64,000 nt of DNA. It comes from Vanessa cardui (Eukaryota; Arthropoda; Insecta; Lepidoptera; Nymphalidae). Positions 1-11,338 of this stretch are shown piece by piece; positions within the stretch are counted from its first letter, which is position 1, and each line of letters starts with the position of its first letter. The notes beneath the pieces are model-generated. The model did no database searches. It worked only from the letters and a program-made list of their open reading frames with translations, and was not told where the DNA came from. The stretch covers positions 79,501 through 143,500 of the forward strand of contig NC_061135.1 of assembly GCF_905220365.1 (NCBI RefSeq). The letters run 5' to 3'. The translations under genes and the position numbers were made by a program.

Positions 1-597
1 GTCGTAGTTAGGCCAATATAGCTAAGCGGTTAGTTAATTCGATTGCTTTCAATAAAAGTTTTGAAACAATATCGTTTCAGTTTTGTAAACGCTTTATAAT
101 TAAAATAATAAAAATTATATATTAAGTTGTGCACTTTGAAATGTTCTCAAGACGAGTCGGTAGAAGAGCGCGGTGCGCGCGAAGTCGGCGCGGGAACAAT
201 ACGCCTTGTTTGCGGAGCGCCCGGCGCGCGGCGGGCTGACCTTGTTATTAATAAACAACACTTCATTCCAGCCGGCTCACGACTTCTACATAATATTTAA
301 TATAATTTTTAATAAAGAGAATAAACGGTAACACTAATAATTGATCGTTCGCATGTGCAGCAGCTATTAGTAACCTTCATTAGAATAAAAAATATCAAAA
401 TTAATAAATAATTTTATAGTTGGTAAAAATATGAATAATTTAATATAACTTTTATCCTGGCTAGTCCATTTACCCTCACCTCGCTTCCGTGACTTGTGTC
501 GGAACAAACCGAGTATTTAACATTTCTATAATAAGAACGCATTAACTGATTTTAGATATAAATTAGCGATGATTCAGAGACGTTCGTTAGACCAGCA

Positions 598-650
598 GCC
601 GGGTCCGAGCCCAAGATTGCGGGTTCAAACTCGGTCTACAACCACTGGAT
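598..650 (+). repeat. Possible decayed tRNA-derived SINE head
   Basis: A pol III B-box-like sequence, GGTTCAAACTC, lies at 622-632 preceded by GATTGCG, as in the SINE B heads elsewhere in the window (for example 53881-53898). The A-box region before it is not recognisable and the downstream SINE body is absent or too diverged. It could be chance. Confidence 0.25.
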
Positions 651-3600
651 TGACGTCCAATATTTCGTATAATGTATACAAAACTTTGAGTTTTGATCAG
701 AGCGTCAGCGAGAAGCAACCCTTCACCACCGTCGACAGAGCGCGTGAGCGGATAATGAGGTCTCGTCGTCACGTCGGCCACCGGAGCGGAAGTCGCGTTG
801 CAACTTTAGCAATTTCCTGCGACGCGTCCTTATCGGTTGCTGTTAGCACTACCAGACTCTTTACAAACCTCTCATCCTATCGACTGACAATACACACATT
901 AGTTTTAGAATTCAGAAGTAGATAATCAAGGACAGCGGCCTTCAATATCATTTCCATTTTGATAAATAATATAAGCACGTGTTTTCACACGAGATTAGAT
1001 CGCATATAAGCAATGTTGATGTATGACATTGTTCTCATTCAATGCCATAAATAAATATTTGAATGAAGTTAGCAATATTTTCGACGCGCAAGTGTAATCT
1101 TTACACCGCCCGCTCCCATCCGCCCCGCGCGGGACGGGCCTGTTAATCTGCTGTATCATTCGAGAGTACAAATTTGTCATATTTCACACCGAGACATGTT
1201 TTTATTTATCACCGCCCGTACACTCGCACGGGAGGCTTTGGCGCGTCGCCGCACGTCCCCACTCGTTCTTAATTTCGTCGCGAGATGTCACCACATGCGA
1301 GATAACGTACTTCGCGACTTACGTACACGAGCGTGAGCCTTTTAATTTCTGAAAGAGAATTGTAAAATAGCGGAGGACATGAAAATAAAGAGACACGTTC
1401 TTATATCTCAATATGTTCTCGGAATTCATTATCGGCACACACTCGTACGCTGTTGAAAAATAGTGAAAAGTGTGTCACGAGAAAATGCCGTTGTTGTGTA
1501 CTTATTATGTAAATCTATAATAAAGAATCCAGTCGGGCCCCGGTGACAACGGGCTTGGAGGAGTAGTGTGGTGAGATGAGCGAATCAAGTAACACACGGT
1601 TCGGCAGTTGATCGACTAAGATCAACCCGTATGAATACGGTTTTATTATTCACCACCTCCGAGGTACTTGTTAAGTGTTTAATGGCTTCGGCAGGATTCG
1701 TGGATTAGCTAATAATTAACCAGATCGCGGAGTAATTGTTCGTATCGCATTCGAGCCATATAATATGTATAGAGACCACAAATAGTAATTCCAACCAGTC
1801 AAGAACGTGCGAGCGAGAGGGCGCGGCGGGCGCGCGGCTCCCGGAGCTGCGAGCCGAGTGTTGGCATGTACAGCGCGTCGCACTCAGCGCGATTGTAATG
1901 CTAAAGGCACATAAAACGAAGAAATTCGCGACGATGAAGGAATTGAATTTTAAAATAGAGGTTCCAAGTATTCTCCAGTCGCCACACTTACATTTATTTT
2001 ATGTTTGAAACTTTTGAGACATTTTTCAAAAGTCGTAAAGAGAACATGGCAAATCTAGTTGCTTCAGTCTGTGTGGTCGTAACTATTGAGATGCCTCTCG
2101 GACTCTAGATAATGTTAGCGCAGTATTACATTAAGTGTAGCTATAATATTTTTTTAAAATGAGTGAAGGACATACTACGCAGAGCTAAGCCGGTTAGTCT
2201 AACCGGGTGGAAGAAATTTTGCACATGAATACCTACTGAAACGTACATAAGCATTTTGATTTTGAAATGAAGTTGTAATGCGAAAAATTGTTATTTGTTA
2301 TGTTATGAATTAAAGATGGAGACTTCTATGAAGAGGGGAGAAACTATTAGAATGGAAGTTTGTTATTGTAAAGTACGAATCATGGAAGAAGGAATTTCGT
2401 TGGGAATCCATACAGTCTGTCGATAGACCATTACATCGGATAGTATTTAAAAAGTTTAAAATCCGCTGAATTTCAGCTGAAGCGAAACGGATATAATTTT
2501 CATTGTGTTGTGCCTGTGATGTCTCTCGCTTTTGGAGATACGAGTCTCTACATCGAGGCAGTCGGAGATGCATTCGTTAATACGTCATCAATGACTTGCA
2601 ATAAATTATCATATTAAAATTCGGTCGCAACGCACAGTCGGCTCGTGGATACAAACAGTGAACTCATCTTTCATGCAGCGTGTTGTGTTCATTGCTATTT
2701 AATGCGGGGCGCGGCCGCTAATGTCCGCTGAGGCGATTTTAATATACGATGTGCCGGTTGGAGCCGCCTGTAGCCAGTATGGGGAGAACTACGCTCTCGG
2801 GTAATTAGCCTCGCTACACTTCATCGAGGAGAGCTCACGTCCTGACTAAATCTTGAATGTTTGTACTCAACATTCGTGCTCATTCCTGCGCTCAACAAAA
2901 GTAGTGGTGTCGTTATTATTTGCTTAGTTTGTGTTCGCATACCTTGTACTTTTCATAAGTCTCTTCAATTTTTTTAATTTATCTTTAATACACCTGATTT
3001 TTAGTCTATAACATATACTGAAACCAAATAAATCTTTCCACTTTTTAATAGTAAAGTATCAAAAATAAATAGAAGTATGTAAAAATGTATGTATATTGCA
3101 CACTGTAAATTCCTTAAGAAACAAAATGAAACGAGCAAGTGTGACGCCGTAATGAAGTTTATATCAACACACAAATTGAGTTAACGCGCTCGGAAGGAGC
3201 CGCCCGGAGGCCGAGCCGAATGAGACGACGAATTAAACTTTTGTTCATTTCTTCATTGATAATATTTTTAGGATTAAATTATTCTTAGTGTTTTATTACA
3301 TTCATTTATATTGAAATATGTCAAAACAAACATCTTGTCCGTTGTATCGACTACATAATGCGAATACAGTTACATATTGTATGTGCCATAGAAAAGTCTG
3401 TTGTCGCGAGCGGCCGAAGACCCTCCAGCAATCACATTGTGCCCCCGCTACACACGCATGAATATCATTCGGGGCCTCTCGGGCGCCGTCATTAATGTTT
3501 TTGCTCAGCGCAATGAATAGCGCGCTGTGTTTTTGCACCCGCGAGTGCTCGCCGTGGAGTTACATATGCAAGTTAAATATTTAAAACTTTCATACGAGGG

Positions 3601-3869
3601 GCGTGTAAAAGACAAAGAACCCGTGTACGAAAGTTAATTTAATGTGTTATTTCCAAACAATAGATTCTATTGCGATGCTGTTGCTACTTTTCGCCAACGC
3701 GAATTCGAAGAAAGATGATTTGCTTGATATGTGCTATCTATCTGTCTATACGTCATATCTATATTTATTAAATATTTAGTGAGTTTTTCAATATGTAAGG
3801 AAACAATTCGAAGGTCAATTACAATTCGGAACAGACAGCAATTAGCACGTACCATTCCCCCGCCCCCGC

Positions 3870-3897
3870 CGCCCCGAGGTCTGACCACCTCGGGGCG
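3870..3897. other. GC-rich perfect inverted repeat (11/6/11)
   Basis: CGCCCCGAGGT and its exact reverse complement ACCTCGGGGCG flank a 6-base loop (CTGACC). The stem is 9 G/C of 11 in an AT-rich setting. It follows a C-rich run (3856-3870) and lies 215 bases before the G-quadruplex-like motif at 4112-4140. Function unknown. Confidence 0.6.
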
Positions 3898-4111
3898 ACC
3901 AGTCCAGTGACGCTGCGTAATTTTCCATTGCGATGGAATCACGGGTCGCGTTGCCGAAAGCGAACAAAGCAAAAATGTATGTAGTTAAATGAAAATCACT
4001 TCGGCGTCGGAGCGTTTAAGGGTAATTGGAAGCGAGCGATTACTATCAAATATGCAAACCGCCCGCGCAACTTTTAATTTGCGTTTCTAATTGAAGACGC
4101 CGCGCGGACCG

Positions 4112-4140
4112 CCCCGCCCCCCGCCCCGCCGCACGTCCCC
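4112..4140 (-). other. G-quadruplex-like motif
   Basis: On the plus strand there are C runs of 4, 6, 4 and 4 at 4112-4115, 4117-4122, 4124-4127 and 4137-4140, with loops of 1, 1 and 9. The minus strand therefore has four G runs of at least four, which fits a potential G-quadruplex with one long loop. Confidence 0.45.
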
Positions 4141-5689
4141 GCCGGACGCCTTGCTTTCAATTTGTTATTTCTAGAAAACGAGTTCGTTATTAAAAACATA
4201 TTTTGTGAAAATCCGAATTGCAAGCGATTTCGTGTTCGAAAACGTGTTGCAGCGAAACGTTAAAGTTAACGCATGGAAGAAAAAAAATCGCAGATCACGT
4301 GGAAGGGTTCTCTCATTTTCGCCCACGTTTTTGTGTATATTCCATCGGAAAAGTTTTGTTAAATTATAAAACATAATTATTTAACTCAAAGTCACCGTTG
4401 AACGACTCACATCGCACCTACCATTTCAGTTACACTGACTACAACGAAGTTCTCCCTTTAAGTTGTAGCTGAATTGAAAAATGTGTGTATGTGTGTTTAT
4501 ATGTAAGTTTGAAGAAAACGAATCTAAGCAGTAACACAAAGCAAGTGCAGCCACTGAGATGCAGCTAATTCAGGCGGTCGTCATCATTTGAGAGCATTTC
4601 GTGAGGCGAGCCGGCGAGGGGCGCGACAGGTTGCTGGATAGAGATTGCTTTTCTCGAATAATAATTAATGGAGGCATCTTATTAAAGCGGTTATAGTTCT
4701 GGCTTCATAATCCGCATAAAACCATAAAAAGAGCGGAAGCATTAAATGGAAACGAACCCGGGACGCGGCCGGATGCCCCTGAGCGTGCAGGAAATGAGAC
4801 GCACGCATATAAAATACCCTTTGTGCTGTGACTGAGGAAAATATGTAGTCCCTGGAAACATTTAGACGTTTAGTCTAGAAATTATTATTATTCAACTATT
4901 TGAGCACGCTTACGTAAATATGGATGAACTTGTTTCGTTCATAGACAAAAGTGTGACGTATAGAGGTGTCACCTGGTGGTAAGAAGTCACTATGAATGGT
5001 ACTATCCTAGGTACGGTTATCATACTGAATATGAACAATTCTTCACACGATGCGTCACCGATTATAGAAACTAAGGTGTTTAAACGCACTCGTATTTGAT
5101 GAAACATTTTACTGAACAAATCTGACAAGATAAATATAAAATATTGAGCGAATCTTAAAAATCGAGTGAACGAGGGTGCGGTTCGCGAGGCGCGTTTTGC
5201 GACACAGCGACTGCGGCCGGAGAAGCTTACTGAAGATCTTAAGAAACACGAGTAACAAAGAACAGGCAGTGGCAATATAAATTTAAACGATATAATATGA
5301 TAACACAAAATGCAGTCAATTTAAAAAACAGTTATTATTACAGTTATACCAAAACACAACGGCAATGTTTCCATCAGGCTAATCAGCTGCAGCGGTCGTT
5401 CTCGAGGGAATCTGCACAGTCTCTATTAATGTGGCAAACGTGACATGAAAGGGGAAAGAACGACTGAGTGGGATGTTGCAGAACAACACAACACTTTATT
5501 GGCTTGATTCGGAGATCGAACTTGAGTTCGACCTCAAGGATTCGCAGCCTTATACGGCACTAGAGTTATAAACATCGATATTTAATATAATTTAAGAGGA
5601 ACATCCTATCAAATATCATAACACAATATATAACATAACACCTAGACATAATATCACTATCGTTTAGTCTATGCAGCTTTATTTTTTTA

Positions 5690-5835
5690 TCAAAATCAAA
5701 ACATACTTTATTCGTGTCTTCCAAAAGCACTTTACAATCGTCATTTTATAAATTGTATTAAGTGAAATGACCACCGGTTCGGAATGTAGATTCTACCGCG
5801 TAGAATAGCAAAAAACTCAATATAGGCTCTTGTTA
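5690..5835 (-). repeat. Interspersed repeat E, copy 1
   Basis: Read on the minus strand, this matches 63567-63711. Both carry a segment with CTACCGCGTAGAATC/CCGGTTC-type words (compare ACCACCGGTTCGGAATGTAG here with its reverse-complement counterpart there) and end in an AT-rich tail containing TTTGATTTTGAT-like words next to AATAAAGTATGTTTT. I recognise the pattern as a common lepidopteran dispersed repeat but cannot assign its class. This copy lies only 40 bases from the poly-T end of the truncated LINE. Confidence 0.6.
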
Positions 5836-5872
5836 AACATTTAAAATACAGTAAATAGAATTTATCTTTCGA

Positions 5873-5874
<2 letters not shown>

Positions 5875-5909
<35 letters not shown>

Positions 5910-7328
5910 GAATAGGTGGCAAACGAGCAGGAGGCTCACCTGATGGAAAGTGACTACCACCGCCCATGGACATCTGCAACACCAGGGGGCTTGCAGGTGC
6001 GTTGCCGGCCTTTGAGAAAGGAGTAGGCTCTTTTCTTGAAGGTTCCCATGTCGTATCGGTTCGGAAAAACCGCCGGCGACAGCTGGTTCCACAGAGTGGT
6101 TGCGCGAGGCAGAAAATGTCTAAGAAATCGCGCTGTTGTGGGTTTTCGGACATCAAGATGGTGCGGGTGAAACTTAGAATTTTGACGAGATGTCCGAAGG
6201 TGAAATTCAGCAGCCGGGATTAATCCGAACAATTCCTCGGAACATTCCCCGTGAAAAATTCGGTAGAAGATGCAGAGTGATCCAACATCTCTACGCAAAG
6301 CCAAAGGATCAAGGAGATCGGAAAGGGCTTGATCGTCGATAACTCGAGCCGCTCTACGTTGGATGCGGTCAAATGGAAGGAGCTGGTACTGGGGAGCACC
6401 CGCCCAGAGGTGAGCGCAGTACTCCATGTGAGGCCGAATTTGCGCCTTGTAAAGTTTTAGGCGATGGGCCGACGTGAAGTACTGTCTCGCCTTGCTGAGC
6501 ACACCGAGCTTCTTTGAAGCCAATTTGGCTTTGCCTTCCAATTGACCGCGGAACTGAACGAGGCTCGAAATATCAACGCCAAGTATTCCGATACTACCTG
6601 TAGCGGCTATCGGGATGTTCTCAAATCGTGGAGATACGACAAATGGTGTTTTTTTAGCGGTTAACGCGCAAACTTGCGTCTTTTTGGGGTTGAAATGGAC
6701 TAAATTTAGCCGGCCCCAGTTCGAGACTTCGTTTAACGAAGACTCGATTTCAGACACAAGTTTGTTCCGGTTTTCTTCGACGTTTTCCCGAGAAATATTA
6801 GCGCGGCCGGTGTATAAGGTGTCAACGGTACTGTCGTCTGCATAGCAATGAATGTTCCCGATTTGCAACAAATCATTGATATGCAGAAGAAACAGAGTGG
6901 GTGATAGAACGCAGCCTTGTGGAACACCAGCATTGACGAATTTTAAGTCAGAGCATGCACCGTCGACAACGACCTTGATGCTCCGATCTGCCAAAAAGCT
7001 GGTAATCCAATTGCATAATTTCCCGGGAAGCCCATAAGAAGGAAGCTTCGAAAGAAGCGCTTTGTGCCATACACGATCGAAGGCCTTCGCTATGTCCAAG
7101 CTGGCTGCTAATGCCTCCCCCTTGCTCTCAACTGCTTCAGCCCACCTGTGAGTAAGGTAAACTAGAAGATCACCGGCTGAGCGACCCCGACGGAAACCGT
7201 ACTGGCGGTCACTAATCAGCTGATTCTCCTCTAGGTACCGCAGGAGCTGGCAGTTAATAAGGGACTCCATTATCTTGGAGAGCAAGGAGGTGATGGCTAT
7301 AGGCCTATAATTGGACGGATCTGAGCGA
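5875..7328 (-). mobile_element. 5'-truncated LINE (Jockey/CR1-like), copy 2
   Basis: A run of 32 T (5875-5906) is the poly-A tail of a minus-strand retroposed element. The sequence from 5907 to 7328 is a near copy of 19265-20680 of the complete LINE. Similarity stops abruptly at about 7328, inside the reverse transcriptase domain, which is the 5' truncation expected of target-primed reverse transcription. The endonuclease and the N-terminal part of the reverse transcriptase are missing, so the copy cannot be autonomous. I found no convincing target-site duplication by eye. The long uninterrupted tail and high identity to the other copy indicate a recent insertion. Confidence 0.93.
5954..7327 (-). 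pseudogene. LINE reverse transcriptase, C-terminal two thirds
   Basis: This is the C-terminal part of a non-LTR reverse transcriptase, which copies element RNA into DNA at a nicked chromosomal target. The frame is open from the truncation point (codons beginning R-S-D-P-S-N-Y-R-P) to the stop at 5954. It retains the conserved blocks: QYGFRRGRSAGDLL, the catalytic aspartate in SLDIAKAFDRVWHK, AGVPQGCVLSPTLF, and the catalytic CYADDSTVDT. The C-terminal part includes LKLYKAQIRPHMEYCAHLW, ending VHGRW. Against the protein encoded at 18816-20633 I count about six substitutions in roughly 440 residues, for example A for S in YCAHLW and F for I in MGTFKKR. It has no in-frame stops, but it lacks the endonuclease and the start of the reverse transcriptase, so it is a dead fragment that has had little time to decay. 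Any apparent start inside it is not biological. Confidence 0.92.
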
Positions 7329-9302
7329 TTTTAGATAAACAGTGTTTGTAAAAACTTACTTAAATGGAGTATATATCTATTACGACTAACATATGACAAT
7401 AAGCACTCACAAGTATTAGAAGCCGCGATCCTCGTTTAAAGTGATTGCGTTCTATGCCCACACTGAGCTACCTCGACTCCTCTAATGAATGTGAATTATT
7501 AATACGTAACAAAAATATTCTGTGATACCAGTACAATTATCGCTACTAATATCACAGGAACGATTAGAGGAAGCAATCAATGATTATTTTTTACTGACAG
7601 AACGGAATGCTTATTGATTGAAACGTCGGAAAGGAAAGATTAGTCGAGTCCGCGTGTAGGCTCGGTATAATATTTTGACAACCCAGATGTTGATGATTAG
7701 AACACATTTACATATGTTCATGTTTTTGTACACATTTACACGACACAAGTTTTTTGTATAATTTCGCGTCGCGGTGCACAACTGAGTTGGCTTTAATAAT
7801 GAAATAATTCCTGGCTCTCAGTGGGTCATTAAACTCGGCTGAAAAGAAACGATTGTTCTAGCTATTCGAGGATCACTTGGCGCTGCCGGCTGTAGTTTTT
7901 GAGTTCGCGAAGTGGAGCGAGGCCGGTGGCTGATGGCGGATACTTTACGAGGGCACATAAAACGTCGATTCATCGTAATTAAATATAAATTAAGCACAAT
8001 TAGCCGTCGGCGCCGATCGCCGTCTAGACTACTGTGCCTCCGGGTTTGGAAGTACACGCAGTTGTCGTTATTAATTGATTTCGTCGAAACGCTAAAGCCT
8101 TAGTCGCACTCCTCACGTTTGTGTTATCAGTGACCGTTCGACACGCTGTAACTAGTGGAGAGCGAGTGGCGCAGCTCCGTTGATTATTCTATCTTGCAGA
8201 AGGGCCCGTTCGTGACGCCGAACATATGCGATAATAATAAGTGACACAAAATATATATTAAATAATATGTCTTTCTTACATTTTTTTATATGTCAGGTGT
8301 TGATTATTGTTCTCCCCTGGCCTTAGACATTGGTTCGGAACGAAATTTTATCATCTCTTAAGTTGCTAATTGGCAAACCACCAACCTTCGCAACTGATTA
8401 ATTATGCACCTTCCCCTTGACGGTAGAATATATGGTCCTAAAACTGTCGTTTACTCTTGGACCTCCTTTTGTAGAGGTATTGTTACGTACTAAAACTTAC
8501 ATTATTCTAAAGTTTTAAGTCGTTAATTAAACATTTCATCAATCATCGACCGGTAGAGAGCAATCGATGATGCTCTGTTTTCGACGATTACAAAATCCGA
8601 TTTAGAATTATAAATAAAAAAAAAAATGATAACTTTATCTGTTTTCGCTGAAAATTGTTAGGTCGTTGTTATAAATAAAATGGATTTTATAACTAATACT
8701 AGATATAGCATTATGCAAAAAGAATATTCAATAAATGTAAAATATTAAGAGAAAGTCCACAATCGCGCCGTATAGAATTTGTGTCAATTCGAGCTTTTAG
8801 ATCGCATGTTACGTAAGCGGAGACTGCAGTGCGCATATCTGTAACGAGCCGGAAGCCTTCTGTCTACGGCGACAAGGGCGAGAATGGCTCGGCGCGCCGG
8901 ATTCTCTTCACAATATTTCTCGTGCCGCCGGCGAGGGCGAATTCCCGGCGGCCTCCACATGCCGGAATGTGCGCTGCCACGGAATAAAGGTAAATATTTA
9001 TTAGTAATACATATGCAAACCATTACGGTGGAAAGAATCCCCACTTCCGGGCCGAGGCGCTGTATCGCCCGGCTTCGATGGAGGCTCTCAGCGACAAAGG
9101 TAATTGAACAAACGCGCTGGGCTTGTTCGGTCTTTGCACGTGAAAATGTTTTTATTTGAACTCTGAACAATTAATACATCTTGTAAGCATGTCATTGGGA
9201 AATTGGAGTGTCCGATTGTAACATTAAATTAACCTTTTCTTGCTATAATTTATACTGATACATATTTGTGTATCACGGTACAAATACCAATATAATATTA
9301 TT

Positions 9303-9395
9303 TAAAAATTTTTTTTGTATGTCTGTTTTTCTGTTTGTTTCACTAATCTCTGGAACGGCTACCGATTTGGACGAGACTTTCGTTAAATATGTATT
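9303..9395 (+). repeat. Fragment of a dispersed insect repeat
   Basis: The words GTATGTCTGTTTTTCTGTTTG, then CTAATCTCTGGAACGGCT, then CGATTTGGACGAGACTTTC appear in order. This series is familiar from many dispersed repeats in insect genomes. No second copy exists in this window, so class and boundaries are open. Confidence 0.35.
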
Positions 9396-10338
9396 TAGCA
9401 GTCGCAGCTGCCCGCGGCGCTTAACCGAATACACTCATTGCAACGGCTAAATTAAATACATTTTAACCGAATAAACTCCGCAACTCGGCGGTCACTCAAA
9501 CTCAATTAAACTCATCGTGTAACACAATTGCCGAGTTTGTTTGTCTGTACGTGGCTCTCGACGATGATAAGTTCCGTGCGGCGTCGCCGCAGGTTCGCTG
9601 CTTTGTTGTAATTGAAAGATTAACCGAAACCAACAGCGGGGATGGAGTTTGCGTCGCGTAATCCGCTCGCCGTTTAAAACTTATCGAAACGCTTTGTAAT
9701 GTTCGATCTGCTGCATCTGCAGTTTTGTTCTGAGTTATTCTTTTCGGATAAAACGACTTGTGACTCTTTATATTCCGTTATCTGCAACGCCAGGGGCTTA
9801 CTCCTTTCATACCTTCCTTGCTACATACAAGTTCAGTAGTAGTAGCTTAATATTGAACCAACTTAAGAACTCTGTATAATATTATATAATAAACAAATTT
9901 ACTCAGAATAATGAATTTGTTTTAGATTATGCAAAATTAGAAAATTTTATTTGAATATAATTAGAAAATGTAGCCGTCAGCTATATTATGATCAAGATTC
10001 AATGCCCAAAGATGAGATAAATTACGAAATTATTTATACAGTTACGTTTAGTAGATATTAAAATATCTAATAGGTAATTATAAAAGTAAACTCCACAGGA
10101 CCCTCGAATCTATTGAAATAATATATTTTTACACAAAAATATTGTTGATAATACTTAGATGACAGCATTTCTTCGGACTTCTCTGTGCGTCATGTGCTGT
10201 CTGCGAGACGCTATACAGCCTTAAATGAAAATAAATATGACATCAGATATGCCATTACGGAGCTCCATTGTGGCTGACATACATACATATACGTTTTTTA
10301 TACTTAACGTAAATTAATGAGTTTGTATGGAGACGAAG

Positions 10339-10354
10339 TTACGTGTACGTGTAA
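10339..10354. promoter_or_regulatory. Double ACGTG element, copy 1
   Basis: TTACGTGTACGTGTAA holds two TACGTG-type cores. An identical 16-mer is at 10696-10711. TACGTG is the known core for bHLH-PAS dimers (the Sim/Trachealess-Tango central midline element and the hypoxia response element). Binding here is inference. Confidence 0.3.
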
Positions 10355-10379
10355 GTTATTAAGTGTGTACACCGGTTTT

Positions 10380-10578
10380 CATGGGTATGCCACTCCAAGG
10401 TCCTGGGTTCGATTCCCGGCCGAGTCAATGTAGATTATCATTAGTTTTCTATGTTGTCTTGGGTCTGGGTGTTTGTGGTACCGTCGTTGCTACTGATTTT
10501 CCATAACACAAGTGCTTTAGCTACTTACATTGGGATCAGAGCAATGTATGTGATGTTGTCTCATATTTATTATTGATT
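10380..10578 (+). repeat. SINE C, copy 1 (tRNA-derived)
   Basis: A perfect pol III B box, GGTTCGATTCC, lies at 10406-10416, followed by CCGGCCGAGTC and a body containing TTTTCTATGTTGTCTTGGGT, GGTACCGTCGTTGCTACTGA and CTTACATTGGGATCAGAG, ending in ATGTTGTCTCATATTTATTA. The A-box half of the tRNA head is not recognisable, so this copy is 5'-truncated or diverged. The body matches the reverse complement of 39741-39841. I recognise this series as common in butterflies. Confidence 0.75.
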
Positions 10579-10695
10579 TATCTTTGATGGATTAATTAGA
10601 TAAAATACCGTTACACACATGTATACTATGGAGCATGCGACACTCACACTGCGACCGCCGACCACGCGTCGTCGTTGTTCAGTTCGCCGATTCGA

Positions 10696-10711
10696 TTACG
10701 TGTACGTGTAA
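10696..10711. promoter_or_regulatory. Double ACGTG element, copy 2
   Basis: Exact second copy of the 16-mer at 10339-10354, inside a GC-richer patch (10640-10735) with flanking GATTAC and GTAATC half-sites. The two copies bracket SINE C. Confidence 0.3.
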
Positions 10712-11090
10712 TCGTCACCGCGATCACACTCGCATGAGTACATACTACATACACACATTCGGCCAATAGTAACTGTTGACATTAAGTCGTTCGATTGGTG
10801 GAAATCGTCAATTTAATGGTCTGATATCACTGTAAGTGGTGCACTGCAATGATCCAAATTTGTATAAAATCAAAACTAGCTGCCCCGAATCGGCACGCGT
10901 CCAAATCATTCAATTATCAATATATGTAAAATTTTAACAAATATTTTAATTCTAATATGGAGCATTACCCTCGGTCTAAGATGCGGTATAAGATATATAT
11001 AAATCTGCTATTTTATGGCTAATCACGGTCCAATACTTTAATTTACTTTTAATTAGTGTTTAGTAAATATAAAAAAATATAAAACACCTC

Positions 11091-11338
11091 ACTTGGTGGT
11101 AGGGCTGTGTGCAAGCCGCTAAACAACAGTACGACGTATTGTTGTGTACCAGTTTGAAGGGTGAGTGAGCCAGTGTAACAACAGGCACACGGGGCATAAC
11201 TTCTTAATTCCCAGGGTTGGTGGCGCATTGACGATGTACGGAATAGTTAATATTTCTTACAGCGTCATTGTCTATGGGTGATGGTGACCACTTACCATCA
11301 GGTGGACCATATGCTCGTCAACCTATTCCATAAAAAAA
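11091..11338 (+). repeat. SINE A, copy 1
   Basis: It begins ACTTGGTGGTAGGGCTGTG and ends TTACCATCAGGTGGACCATA, TGCTCGTCAACCTATTCCAT, then an A run to 11338. Against 20769-21065 it lacks roughly 38 bases of the head (the part with TACCACCCACTCATCAG), with short matching bases at the junction, so this is an internal deletion. The middle (GGGTGAGTGAGCCAGTG; ATAGTTAATATTTCTTACAG) is well kept. SINE A is non-coding and needs a partner LINE. I cannot see a clear tRNA, 7SL or 5S head. Confidence 0.88.

Larger units (their letters stand above)
1..5689. other. Non-coding stretch with GC islets
   Basis: I see no gene here. The DNA is AT-rich with abrupt CpG-rich patches near 165-240, 1095-1140, 1205-1275, 1800-1890, 3185-3225, 4075-4150 and 5165-5225. 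Open frames are short and lack both a credible ATG and splice signals. The longest, 4910-5308 on the minus strand, opens with a TTG and resembles nothing I know. The islets could be promoters, enhancers or chance CpG clusters. A possible tRNA-like remnant (about 598-650), a GC hairpin (3870-3897) and a G-run motif (4112-4140) are listed separately. Confidence 0.6.
7329..10379. other. Non-coding stretch with two GC islets
   Basis: No supportable gene. GC-rich patches lie at about 7870-8060 and 8815-9130. The second contains an open plus-strand frame (8884-9159) rich in Arg with no domain I recognise, and two GGTAA-type donor-like words (near 8990 and 9099) that are not enough to call an exon. 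A repeat fragment (9303-9395) is listed separately. Near 9421-9477 the phrase TTAACCGAATA followed by ACTC occurs twice about 42 bases apart, as a decayed short duplication. Confidence 0.55.

Noticed and set aside
4910..5308. Longest non-transposon open frame (132 codons, minus)
   Set aside because: It opens with TTG, the first ATG is about half way in, the composition is not coding-like, it has no known domain and no splice signals. A frame this long can arise by chance in 64 kb.
5966..6223. Plus-strand frames inside the minus-strand LINE (and the mirrored ones at 19550-20621)
   Set aside because: They are antisense or out-of-frame readings of the reverse transcriptase; the same frames recur in both LINE copies simply because the DNA does.
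9781..9820. Another LINE 3' scrap (TCTGCAACGCCAGGGGCTTA)
   Set aside because: Only about 20 bases resemble the LINE tail and the following sequence does not continue the match, unlike 53049-53152.
10404..10420. tRNA gene
   Set aside because: A perfect B box is present, but no cloverleaf can be folded around it and the body matches a second dispersed copy, so it is a SINE.
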